Below are positions 1 to 6,524 of a stretch of 11,732 nt of DNA, piece by piece. The stretch lies in the NCBI GenBank assembly GCA_003162255.1, contig PMMJ01000549.1, positions 2,701-14,432 of the forward strand, read 5' to 3'. Positions within the stretch are counted from its first letter, which is position 1; each line of letters starts with the position of its first letter. Under the pieces are notes generated by a model. That model was not told the origin of the DNA. It saw only the letters and a list, made by a program, of their open reading frames with translations, and did not search any database. A program made the translations under genes and the position numbers. The DNA comes from Acidobacteriaceae bacterium (GTDB lineage: Bacteria; Acidobacteriota; Terriglobia; Terriglobales; Acidobacteriaceae).

Positions 1-23
1 TCATTCGCAAAGAACGCGAATGA
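1..23. repeat. Perfect inverted repeat at window edge (REP-like)
   Basis: TCATTCGC (1-8) and GCGAATGA (16-23) form an 8-bp perfect stem with a 7-nt loop. It is followed by GTGGGGCACCCGG. It lies inside the 3' part of the ABC-F reading frame, where the translation (…CPTHSRSLRM) no longer resembles the family. From memory, similar GCGAATGA-GTGGGGCACC blocks are dispersed in acidobacterial genomes, but copy number cannot be judged from one window. There is no T-tract, so it is not called a terminator. Confidence 0.5.
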
Positions 24-1564
24 GTGGGGCACCCGGCCGAATCTGGCTCTGTCTGCTGCGACTGCCATTGCTCCCATTGCGCGTAGTCGGCGAAGGTGTC
101 GGCTCCGCCTTTTCCGTTCAGTCCTAGTACGATGCTGGATACGCGGTCGAGCATGTAGCGGTCGTGCGTCACCAGCACTAACGAGCCGGGGAAATCGATC
201 AGGCTTTCTTCCAGAATTTCCAGCGTGGGAATATCCAGGTCGTTGGTGGGTTCATCGAGCAGGAGAATGTCGGCGGGCTGGAGCATAAGTTGCGCGATCA
301 GGACGCGTGCGCGTTCGCCTCCGGAAAGGCGCCCGACGGGCTGGCTTAGTTGCTCACCGGTAAATAGAAATCTTGCAGCCCATCCGGCAACGTGAATTAC
401 GCGATCGCGATAGACGACCGAGTCGCCGTCGGGCGCTAGGGCTCGGCGCAGAGTTACGTCTGGATCGAGAGTGCGGGTCTGGTCGAAGTAGACGATGCGC
501 AGCCAATCGGCGCGGCGAATCTCGCCGCCGGTCGGAGCCAGATCTCCTTGCAACAAACGGAGCAGGGTGGTCTTGCCGCTGCCATTCGGGCCCACGAGGC
601 CTACGCGCATTCCGGCGGTTAGGATGAAGTTGAGGCCGTCGAATAGTTCGCGAGCTCCCATGGTGCAAGTTATGTCTTGCAATTCAATTAGTCGTTTGGT
701 CTTGCGGTCGGTGGCCGAAAAATCGATTTGGGCTGTGGCGCTGCGGGTACGCGAATTCAGGTCGGCCAACTCTCCCATGAGTTCGCCGGCCTTGCTGATG
801 CGGGCTTTCGACTTGCGGGTGCGGGCTTTCGCTCCGCGCCGGAGCCACTCGATTTCTCCGTGAACCAGATTTTCGAGCGCTTCCTGACGACGGGACTGCG
901 CGTGCAGGAATTCTTCTTTCTTCTCCAAAAACTGGCTGTAGTTGCCGTGGACGCGGAGCGAGCCATCGGGATAAATGCGATTGAGCTCGACCATGTCGGT
1001 CGTGACATTCTCCAGAAAGTAGCGGTCGTGGCTCACGATTACGCTGGCGAATGCAGCCGCCTCAAGCAAGTCTTCGAGCCACGTGATTCCGGGAAGATCG
1101 AGATGGTTGGTGGGCTCGTCGAGCAGCAGGATGTCGGGATGCTGCACCAGGGCTTCGACAATGGCTAGACGCTTCTGCCATCCGCCGGATAACTCGGTCG
1201 CCGGCGCTTCCAGATCCTCGAAACCGGCGCGTCCTAGCGTTTCGGCAAAACGGGCGCCGCGTTCGGTTCCGGAGACGCCGCAAAGATCGAGGGCGCTTGC
1301 GATCACGGAGCGCGCCGTGGCTCCGGGGATGAAGCGCGAGTCTTGCTCGACACAGGCGAGGCGAGTGCGCTTGCGAAACGACACTTCCCCGCTGTCGGCA
1401 GCAATCTCGCCGGCCAGAATTCTTAGCAGCGTGGATTTGCCGGATCCGTTCGGACCAATCAGGCCGATGCGGTCTCCTTCAGAAATGGTGAACGAAACAT
1501 TCTGGAAGAGCGGGTTCGCTCCGAAGGCTTTCGTAATTTCCTGCGCGTTGACAATGGGCGGCAA
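1..1564 (-). CDS. uup: ABC-F family ATPase, Uup type (3' end beyond window)
   Basis: Soluble twin-ATPase of the ABC-F family; such proteins act on ribosomes or, for Uup, also on branched DNA intermediates, and do not transport. About 521 codons are present. Domain 1 has Walker A GPNGSGKST (residues 37-45), signature LSGGW (125-129) and Walker B/D-loop DEPTNHLD (149-156). Domain 2 has GPNGSGKTT (325-333), LSGGE (413-417) and DEPTNDLD (437-444). The inter-domain linker includes IEWLRRGAKARTRKSKAR, close to the Uup linker IRQGIKARRTRNEGRV as I remember it. The start is inferred as TTG at 1564-1562: an in-frame stop lies 14 codons upstream, no ATG or GTG lies between, and an AGGAG sits about 11 nt upstream. 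After residue ~505 the sequence stops looking like Uup and runs into a palindromic element at 1-23, so the usual C-terminal coiled-coil domain may be missing; the window edge prevents a decision. The gene follows the nucleotidyltransferase after a 125-nt spacer. Confidence 0.9.
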   Translation of the reverse strand, partial: MPPIVNAQEITKAFGANPLFQNVSFTISEGDRIGLIGPNGSGKSTLLRILAGEIAADSGEVSFRKRTRLACVEQDSRFIPGATARSVIASALDLCGVSGTERGARFAETLGRAGFEDLEAPATELSGGWQKRLAIVEALVQHPDILLLDEPTNHLDLPGITWLEDLLEAAAFASVIVSHDRYFLENVTTDMVELNRIYPDGSLRVHGNYSQFLEKKEEFLHAQSRRQEALENLVHGEIEWLRRGAKARTRKSKARISKAGELMGELADLNSRTRSATAQIDFSATDRKTKRLIELQDITCTMGARELFDGLNFILTAGMRVGLVGPNGSGKTTLLRLLQGDLAPTGGEIRRADWLRIVYFDQTRTLDPDVTLRRALAPDGDSVVYRDRVIHVAGWAARFLFTGEQLSQPVGRLSGGERARVLIAQLMLQPADILLLDEPTNDLDIPTLEILEESLIDFPGSLVLVTHDRYMLDRVSSIVLGLNGKGGADTFADYAQWEQWQSQQTEPDSAGCPTHSRSLRM

Positions 1565-1599
1565 TGAGGTGCGGTCTCCTGGTATGTGGGTGTATTCAG

Positions 1600-1686
1600 A
1601 GTATCAGGGGACAGCGGGCGAGGACGTCCGCCGGACAGTTGCCGGGACGGCGGCGCTACACTCCAGCACTCAGATCCGGCGCTACG
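1600..1686. repeat. GC-rich intergenic segment with repeated GGCGCTAC
   Basis: The spacer between the ABC-F gene and the nucleotidyltransferase gene (1565-1689) contains GGCGCTAC twice in direct orientation (1652-1659 and 1678-1685), an 8-bp palindrome GGACGTCC (1622-1629), and several GCCGG/CCGCCGG blocks. This modular make-up resembles short dispersed intergenic repeats of Acidobacteriota. No coding potential or rho-independent terminator with a T-run was seen here. The identity as a dispersed repeat is inference. Confidence 0.3.
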
Positions 1687-1689
1687 ATG

Positions 1690-2454
1690 CTACTGGGCAA
1701 TCACGTTTTGCTCTAGATCGAGGGCGGCTTGAGCTAGATTCTCCGGTTTGCCTAGGTCGCGCCAGTAATAATCATCGGCGCGGAAGGCGAGGACCTTTTC
1801 TCCTTGGGCCGCGAGACGCAAATAAGAGGTGATGATGGAGAACGCGCCTTCTTCGGTCATCATCGTTAGAAAACGCGGAGAAATTACGTGGATGCCGGAA
1901 AAAGCTAGCGCGTGCGTTTGCTCGGAAGACCGAGGACGTGAAGGTCGGACAAGGTCGGGCTCTTGATCGCTTCCGGATCGGCGGCCCCAAAGCTGAAGGT
2001 GGTCGTCAAACAACAGGTAGCGAGAGGTCTTGCGGTCCTGCACCGCCAAGGTCGCTAGAGCTTGATGTTGATCGTGGAATTGCACCATGCGCTGGAGATC
2101 GATCGTGCTGAGGACGTCGACGTTGTGCACGATGAAGGGCTCCTCAGGATGGCGGGAATTCTTAGCTAGGAAATAAGCGGCTTTTTTCAAGCCGCCGCCG
2201 GTGTCGAGCAAGACATCCTCGCGCGAGATCTCAATGGTCATGCCGAAGTTCTCGTTCTTCTTCAGGTAGTCGACCACCATGTCGCCGAAGTGATGGAGGT
2301 TGACGATGACCTCGTGAACTCCGAAAGTGCGCAAGCGGGAGAGCGTGATTTCGAGCAGCGTGCGGCCGTTGATTTCGACCAGCGCCTTCGGGCGATCGTC
2401 GGTGAGCGGACGCAAGCGCGTGCCGAGACCGGCGGCGAGAATCATCGCCTTCAT
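1690..2454 (-). CDS. Sugar-1-phosphate nucleotidyltransferase, MurU-like
   Basis: A 254-residue nucleotidyltransferase that should transfer a nucleoside monophosphate from an NTP to a sugar-1-phosphate. The N-terminal signature LAAGLGTRLRPLT (6-18) binds the nucleotide, PKAL (22-25) follows, LDTGGGL (83-89) resembles the LETGGG motif of MurU-type enzymes, and the metal-binding aspartates are probably D113 (NVDVL) and D233 (WRDLGKPE). It lacks a C-terminal left-handed helix acetyltransferase domain, unlike GlmU, so it is a stand-alone transferase. Its ATG lies in an ATGA that overlaps the stop of the upstream kinase gene, indicating translational coupling. Pairing with an AmgK-like kinase suggests the N-acetylmuramate-1-phosphate uridylyltransferase role known for AmgK-MurU in Pseudomonas. 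Mannose-1-P guanylyl- or glucose-1-P thymidylyltransferase activity cannot be excluded. Residues 157-181 form a polar, Ser/Arg-rich stretch that looks like an insertion. Confidence 0.88.
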   Translation of the reverse strand: MKAMILAAGLGTRLRPLTDDRPKALVEINGRTLLEITLSRLRTFGVHEVIVNLHHFGDMVVDYLKKNENFGMTIEISREDVLLDTGGGLKKAAYFLAKNSRHPEEPFIVHNVDVLSTIDLQRMVQFHDQHQALATLAVQDRKTSRYLLFDDHLQLWGRRSGSDQEPDLVRPSRPRSSEQTHALAFSGIHVISPRFLTMMTEEGAFSIITSYLRLAAQGEKVLAFRADDYYWRDLGKPENLAQAALDLEQNVIAQ

Positions 2455-3896
2455 TGATTTAATTGCTCCTGCTCGCGATGACGGACGATCACTTCCACTC
2501 CATCGCTAGCTTTGCCGCGCAAATGTTTCGCTAGTTGCTCGGCCAGATAGACCGAGCGATGCTGGCCGCCGGTGCAGCCGAACGACACCATCAGGTGCTT
2601 GAAGCCGCGACGCTGATAGGCGCTCACGCTGGCGTCGACCAGCGACATGACGCTCGCTAGAAACTGATGCACGCTCTCCTGCTGATTGAGATAGTCGATG
2701 ACTGGCGCGTCTTTGCCGGTGAGGGTTGTGAAGCGCTCTTCGCGCCCGGGATTGGGGAGGCTGCGGCCATCGAAAACGAATCCGCCGCCATTGCCGGTCT
2801 CGTCCTGCGGCAGGCCTCGGTGAAATGAAAAGCTGAAAATCCGCACGGTCAACTTTTCCGGTTCGGAAGTCAGGCCCTGCAACTTCTCCGAGGCCACCAT
2901 GCTCTTGAAGGCTTCCATCAGGGCCGGCAGCGCGATGGGCAACTCCACATTGTGCAGCAGCCAGCGCAAGTTTTTCAGCGCGTAGGGCACGCTTTGCAAA
3001 AAATGCTCTTTGCGCTCGTAAAAGCCGCGAAAGCCATACGCGCCCATGGCCTGCATAATGCGCACGTAAACGTAGGCGTAGTAAAACTGCATGAACACGG
3101 CGCGATCGAGCCCGAGGAAACCGGCCAGGTTGTCGAGATAATGATCGAGCAATTGCTGGCGCAGATCCGGAGGCAGGTCGGCTTTGGCATCGTACAAAAG
3201 AGAGGCAATATCGTATTGCAGCGCGCCTTTGCGGCCGCCTTGATAGTCGAGAAAAAACGGCTGGTCTTCACCGAGCACTTTGCGCAGCATGATGTTGCGC
3301 GACTGGAAATCGCGATAGAGAAAATAATCGCGGCTGGCGCTTAGCAGGAATTTTGTCAGGTGGCTGAAATCGTGCTCCAGCGCCTGCTCGTTGAAAGGGA
3401 TGCCGGCGAGCCTTAGAAAATAGTATTTGAAATAATTCAAATCCCACGCGATCGACTGGCGATCGAAGCTCGAGCGCGGATAGCACACCTTGTAGTTCAA
3501 GTCGCGGCCGGCTTCGACCTGGAAGCGCGGCAGCACGGCTACGACCTTGCGATAGGCCGCGACCGCCTCGGGAGCGATGATGGGGCCGTCGCGATGGTCG
3601 GAAAGAGATTCAAAAAGCGTGGTGTTGCCCAGGTCTTCTTCGAGATAAGCGTTGTGGCTTAAGTCCTCGGCATAAATCTCCGGCACCGGTAGACCGTGGC
3701 GGCGGAAGTGCCTGGAGAATTCAAGGAAGGCAACATTCTCTTCGCGCACGTCATACAGAATGCCAATCGCGCTGACGCTTTCGCTGGCAAGCCGGATGAT
3801 CTTGCGCCCCGAACCGCCGAGTTGGCCCTGCAGCGGCTGCACCCGCTCGACCGGCGAATGAAAATGCTCCGCAAAAAGTCTCTTCAAAACTTCCAT
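2451..3896 (-). CDS. AmgK-like sugar kinase fused to RapZ C-terminal domain
   Basis: 481 residues, two domains. Residues ~1-335 are an aminoglycoside-phosphotransferase fold kinase: YLEEDLG (84-90), the catalytic loop YRDFQSRN (194-201, Asp196 as base, Asn201 for metal) and the metal Asp217 in LDYQ, followed by YDIASLLYD. This pattern matches AmgK, which phosphorylates N-acetylmuramate/N-acetylglucosamine at the anomeric position. Residues ~348-475 match the C-terminal domain of RapZ (YvcJ family): VRIFSFSFHRGLP, FDGRSLPNP and the conserved GCTGGQHRSVYLAE (440-453). The RapZ N-terminal Walker-type ATPase domain is absent and the kinase replaces it. In E. coli the RapZ C-domain binds glucosamine-6-phosphate and small RNAs, so the fusion may gate the kinase by aminosugar level; that is inference. 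The ATG at 3896 has a GGAAG about 9 nt upstream. First gene of a two-gene unit with the nucleotidyltransferase. Confidence 0.88.
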   Translation of the reverse strand: MEVLKRLFAEHFHSPVERVQPLQGQLGGSGRKIIRLASESVSAIGILYDVREENVAFLEFSRHFRRHGLPVPEIYAEDLSHNAYLEEDLGNTTLFESLSDHRDGPIIAPEAVAAYRKVVAVLPRFQVEAGRDLNYKVCYPRSSFDRQSIAWDLNYFKYYFLRLAGIPFNEQALEHDFSHLTKFLLSASRDYFLYRDFQSRNIMLRKVLGEDQPFFLDYQGGRKGALQYDIASLLYDAKADLPPDLRQQLLDHYLDNLAGFLGLDRAVFMQFYYAYVYVRIMQAMGAYGFRGFYERKEHFLQSVPYALKNLRWLLHNVELPIALPALMEAFKSMVASEKLQGLTSEPEKLTVRIFSFSFHRGLPQDETGNGGGFVFDGRSLPNPGREERFTTLTGKDAPVIDYLNQQESVHQFLASVMSLVDASVSAYQRRGFKHLMVSFGCTGGQHRSVYLAEQLAKHLRGKASDGVEVIVRHREQEQLNQ

Positions 3897-4020
3897 GAGT
3901 TAAGACTTCCACCGCTTCAGTTTTAACAGCTAAAGAACACCCTTGCTCTTCGGCATGGGCAACCTGGGCTCGTCGTCACTGCCGCCATAAAGATACCATC
4001 GCCACCCACGATCGAACTGT

Positions 4021-4033
4021 GGGATTGTATCCC
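4021..4033. repeat. Short perfect inverted repeat in the divergent intergenic region
   Basis: GGGAT-TGT-ATCCC, with 5-bp arms and a 3-nt centre. Read on the minus strand it contains TACAAT (4029-4024), a good -10 match for transcription towards the kinase gene, but no convincing -35 lies 16-18 bp upstream. It may be a binding site, a minus-strand promoter element, or chance. Confidence 0.25.
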
Positions 4034-4071
4034 GTCTTCTCCCGCTGCCGGCGCGGTGACGTTGTCGCATT

Positions 4072-4097
4072 GATCGGTGATGTTCGTCACTGCGATC
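4072..4097. promoter_or_regulatory. Putative Rex operator (GTGA-N6-TCAC)
   Basis: GTGATGTTCGTCAC at 4077-4090 is a perfect GTGA-N6-TCAC inverted repeat, the same half-site core and spacing as the Rex consensus TTGTGA-N6-TCACAA; the outer TT/AA pairs are replaced by CG/TG. The symmetry extends outward to GATCG (4072-4076) and CGATC (4093-4097) with a 2-nt offset. It lies 74 nt upstream of the rex start codon and ends where the predicted -35 begins, a position where binding would block RNA polymerase. A weaker related block, GGTGACGTTGTCGC, lies at 4055-4068. Rex autoregulation is known in other bacteria; binding here is inferred. Confidence 0.55.
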
Positions 4098-4118
4098 CCG
4101 CAGGTGAACTCTTACAAT
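4090..4118 (+). promoter_or_regulatory. Candidate sigma70-type promoter for rex and the operon
   Basis: TACAAT at 4113-4118 matches the -10 consensus at 5 of 6 positions. Seventeen bp upstream, CTGCGA (4090-4095) matches only 3 of 6 -35 positions, so the -35 is weak. The predicted transcription start, about 4125, leaves a 5' leader of roughly 40 nt before the rex ATG. The operator-like repeat touches the -35. Confidence 0.4.
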
Positions 4119-4137
4119 TCAATAGGTAAGTAAGTAT

Positions 4138-4153
4138 CGATACGGATTTATCG
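4138..4153 (+). repeat. Inverted repeat in rex leader, touching the RBS
   Basis: CGATA (4138-4142) and TATCG (4149-4153) are perfect 5-bp arms around CGGATT. The right arm shares its last base with the GGAAG ribosome-binding site of rex (4153-4157). It could be a weak leader hairpin or a second protein-binding site; the stem is too short to be confident. Confidence 0.25.
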
Positions 4154-4163
4154 GAAGCTGCCT

Positions 4164-4835
4164 ATGAAGGGAATCTCAGGATTGTCGATCCCGGAGCCGA
4201 GCCTGCGAAGGCTGCCGCAATACCACCACTACCTGGCAGAACTCCAATCCAGGGGAGTCAGCCTGGTTTCATGCAGCACCATTGGCCGTGATTTGAAGTA
4301 CATTCCGGTCCAGGTGCGTAAGGATCTGCAGTTTACAGGGATTATTGGGAAGCCCAAGGTGGGTTATTCGGTCGCCGAGTTGGTCCTGGCGATCGAAGCT
4401 TTCCTGGGCTGGAACAGCGTGAACGAAGCCTTACTGGTGGGCGCTGGCAATCTGGGAACGGCGATGCTCGGCCACGAACGGTTTTCCCGGTTTGGGCTGC
4501 AAGTCGTAGCCGCTTTCGACGTCGATCCCAGCAAGATCGGCCAATACATCTATGGCAAGGCTGTCCTGCCGCTCGACGAGATGGCCGACTTGGTCCAGCG
4601 GATGAACATACACCTGGGAATCATCACAACTCCGGCAGAGGTCGCTCAGACCGTGGCTGATGAGATGGTGAAAGCGGGCATCCAGGCAATCTGGAATTTT
4701 GCTCCGGTCAAGCTGAACGTCCCGGAGTACATGATTGTGCATAACGAGGACCTTTATTCCTCGCTGGCCTCGCTATCCTGCAAGCTGGCCAAACGTTTTC
4801 GAGCTCCACTGCAAGAGAATTTGAGGCTAAATTGA
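4164..4835 (+). CDS. rex: Redox-sensing transcriptional repressor Rex
   Basis: 223 residues, close to the usual Rex length of 210-220. Rex represses fermentation and respiration genes and releases DNA when NADH/NAD+ rises. The N-terminal winged helix starts with IPEPSLRRLPQYHHYL (9-24) and contains the recognition-helix motif QVRKDL (50-55), then GYSVAELV. The C-terminal Rossmann domain shows VGAGNLG (92-98) and AFDVDPSKIG (117-126), whose acidic residue after the second strand favours NAD(H) over NADP(H), and the family block NFAPVKLNVPE (178-188); the last helix is the domain-swapping dimer helix. The start is the ATG at 4164, with GGAAG 6 nt upstream. It is divergent from the kinase gene, in the same direction as the transcarboxylase operon and 131 nt upstream of it. 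Together with the operator-like repeat in its promoter, this makes the propionate genes its likely target; that is inference. Confidence 0.95.
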   Translation: MKGISGLSIPEPSLRRLPQYHHYLAELQSRGVSLVSCSTIGRDLKYIPVQVRKDLQFTGIIGKPKVGYSVAELVLAIEAFLGWNSVNEALLVGAGNLGTAMLGHERFSRFGLQVVAAFDVDPSKIGQYIYGKAVLPLDEMADLVQRMNIHLGIITTPAEVAQTVADEMVKAGIQAIWNFAPVKLNVPEYMIVHNEDLYSSLASLSCKLAKRFRAPLQENLRLN

Positions 4836-4966
4836 CGGCCTCGCTGCCAACCGAGATGCCACTGATCCTGGGCTCTCCACTGTGGGAAATTGACTGCGTG
4901 TTTCGGGATGCCCATCCGCACAAGATCGGAACTGATGGACTATGATTTCAATAAGGAGTTTTACAA

Positions 4967-6484
4967 ATGCCCCGCGTGATTGAGATTACCGAACTTGCGC
5001 TCAGAGATGCTCACCAGAGTTTGTTCGCCACCCGGATGTCGATGGATGACATGATCCCGGCCTGCGAAGACATCGACAATGCCGGCTACTGGTCGGTGGA
5101 ATGCTGGGGAGGCGCAACCTTCGATTCCTGCATTCGCTTTTTGAATGAGGATCCATGGGAACGGCTGCGTATGTTCCGCAAACTGCTTCCGAAGAGTCGG
5201 CTGCAGATGCTGCTTCGCGGCCAGAACCTGCTGGGATACCGTCACTATGAAGATGGAGTCGTGCAGCGCTTTGTGGAGAAGGCTGCCACCAATGGAATGG
5301 ACGTGTTCCGCGTTTTCGACGCGCTCAACGATGTGCGGAATCTTAAGACCAGCGTTGAGGCGGTGAAAAAGACGGGCAAGCACGCGCAGGGCACCATTTG
5401 TTACACCATCAGCCCGCTGCACACGGTTGCGGCCTTTGTCCAAATGGCGGAGCAACTGCAGGAAATGAAATGCGATTCAATTTGCATCAAGGACATGGCC
5501 GGACTGCTGAAGCCGCAGCCCGCGTATGACCTGGTCAAGGGCATCAAGGAGAAGTGCGGTAAGGACATGCTGGTGCACGTTCACACGCACGCCACGACCG
5601 GTGTCACCCTGGTTTCTCTGATGAAGGCGATCGAGGCGGGGTGCGACATTGTCGATACCGCAATCAGTTCCCTGTCGTTAGGGCCCGGACACAACCCGAC
5701 GGAGAGTCTGGTCGAGATGCTGGAAGGGACCGGGTATGAGACTCGCCTCGACAAGGCACGGGTTCTGCGCGTGAATCAGTACTTCACTAACATCCGCCCG
5801 CGCTACCGCGAGTTCTTCAGCGAGTTCACCGGCGTGGATACAGAAATCTTCAAGAGCCAGATTCCCGGTGGAATGATCTCCAACATGGAAAGCCAGCTCA
5901 AAGGGCAGGGCGCGGCCGACCGGCTGCAGGAAGTTCTCCTCGAGGTACCGAATGTTCGCAAGGATGCTGGCTATCCGCCGCTGGTCACGCCATCGAGCCA
6001 GATCGTGGGCTCGCAGGCGGTGTTTAACGTCTTGATGGGAAAGTACAAAGTGATGACCGGAGAATTTGCCGATCTGATGCTGGGCTACTACGGAAGTACG
6101 CTGGGTGAAAAGAATCCTGAGGTCCTGAAAAAGGCTGAGGCGCAGGCGAAGAAGCCGGCGATTACGTGTCGTCCCGCCGACCTGCTCAAGCCGGAGTGGG
6201 AACAACTGAGCACAGCGGCGCATGCCTTAGAAGGCAACAACGGCAGCGATGAGGACGTACTGACGTACGCCATGTTCCCGCAGGTCGCTCCAAAGTTCTT
6301 TAAGACGCGCGCCGAGGGCCGCAAGAACCTTGGCAAGGATCCCGTCAAGAAAGCAGCGGAGCCGAAGGCAGCGAAAGCGGCGGGAGCGCCGGCGAACGGC
6401 GGACAGGCACTCGAAGCAACCGTGAACTATGTCATCACGCTGAATGGCAAGGAGCATCGGGTAAGCGTGGCTCCGGAAAAATAA
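4967..6484 (+). CDS. Methylmalonyl-CoA carboxyltransferase 5S subunit
   Basis: 505 residues, the same size as the Propionibacterium 5S subunit, which moves CO2 between carboxybiotin and pyruvate/oxaloacetate. The TIM barrel begins ITELALRDAHQSL; metal ligands are D14, K175 (in IKDMAGLLKP, the lysine that is carbamylated in the family), H206 and H208 (HVHTHATTG). These correspond, with a constant offset of 9, to D23, K184, H215 and H217 of the known enzyme. Other blocks shared from memory are GYWSVECWGGAT, LLRGQNLLGYRHY, SLGPGHNPTES and TPSSQIVGSQAVFNVLMG. A Lys/Ala/Pro linker (~453-480) ends in a short beta segment (VNYVITLNGKEHRV). It has no biotinyl domain, consistent with the separate carrier downstream. 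RBS AAGGAG lies 8 nt before the ATG. The alternatives, oxaloacetate decarboxylase alpha or pyruvate carboxylase PycB, are less likely given the 12S and 1.3S partners. Confidence 0.93.
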   Translation: MPRVIEITELALRDAHQSLFATRMSMDDMIPACEDIDNAGYWSVECWGGATFDSCIRFLNEDPWERLRMFRKLLPKSRLQMLLRGQNLLGYRHYEDGVVQRFVEKAATNGMDVFRVFDALNDVRNLKTSVEAVKKTGKHAQGTICYTISPLHTVAAFVQMAEQLQEMKCDSICIKDMAGLLKPQPAYDLVKGIKEKCGKDMLVHVHTHATTGVTLVSLMKAIEAGCDIVDTAISSLSLGPGHNPTESLVEMLEGTGYETRLDKARVLRVNQYFTNIRPRYREFFSEFTGVDTEIFKSQIPGGMISNMESQLKGQGAADRLQEVLLEVPNVRKDAGYPPLVTPSSQIVGSQAVFNVLMGKYKVMTGEFADLMLGYYGSTLGEKNPEVLKKAEAQAKKPAITCRPADLLKPEWEQLSTAAHALEGNNGSDEDVLTYAMFPQVAPKFFKTRAEGRKNLGKDPVKKAAEPKAAKAAGAPANGGQALEATVNYVITLNGKEHRVSVAPEK

Positions 6485-6524
6485 ATTTCGAATTCATAAT
6501 CTACTCACTGATTCAGGAGCATGA

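Noticed and set aside
1083..1832. 249-codon plus-strand frame across the ABC-F start and spacer
   Set aside because: It is antisense to the first Walker A and signature motifs of the ABC-F gene and to the end of the nucleotidyltransferase gene; no domain is seen.
4900..4945. Short ORF residues FRDAH resembling the LRDAH of 5S, suggesting a duplicated gene remnant
   Set aside because: The match covers only four or five residues and the flanking codons and amino acids do not align; coincidence is more likely.
4881..4946. Promoter for the 5S gene using TTGACT (4890) or TATGAT (4941)
   Set aside because: TTGACT has no acceptable -10 at 16-18 bp. TATGAT lies only 20 nt before the start codon, would place transcription start at the ribosome-binding site, and has no -35.
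4967..6484. Reading the 5S gene as oxaloacetate decarboxylase alpha of a Na+ pump
   Set aside because: No biotinyl domain at its C-terminus, no beta (ion-channel) subunit nearby, and the length and motifs match transcarboxylase 5S throughout.
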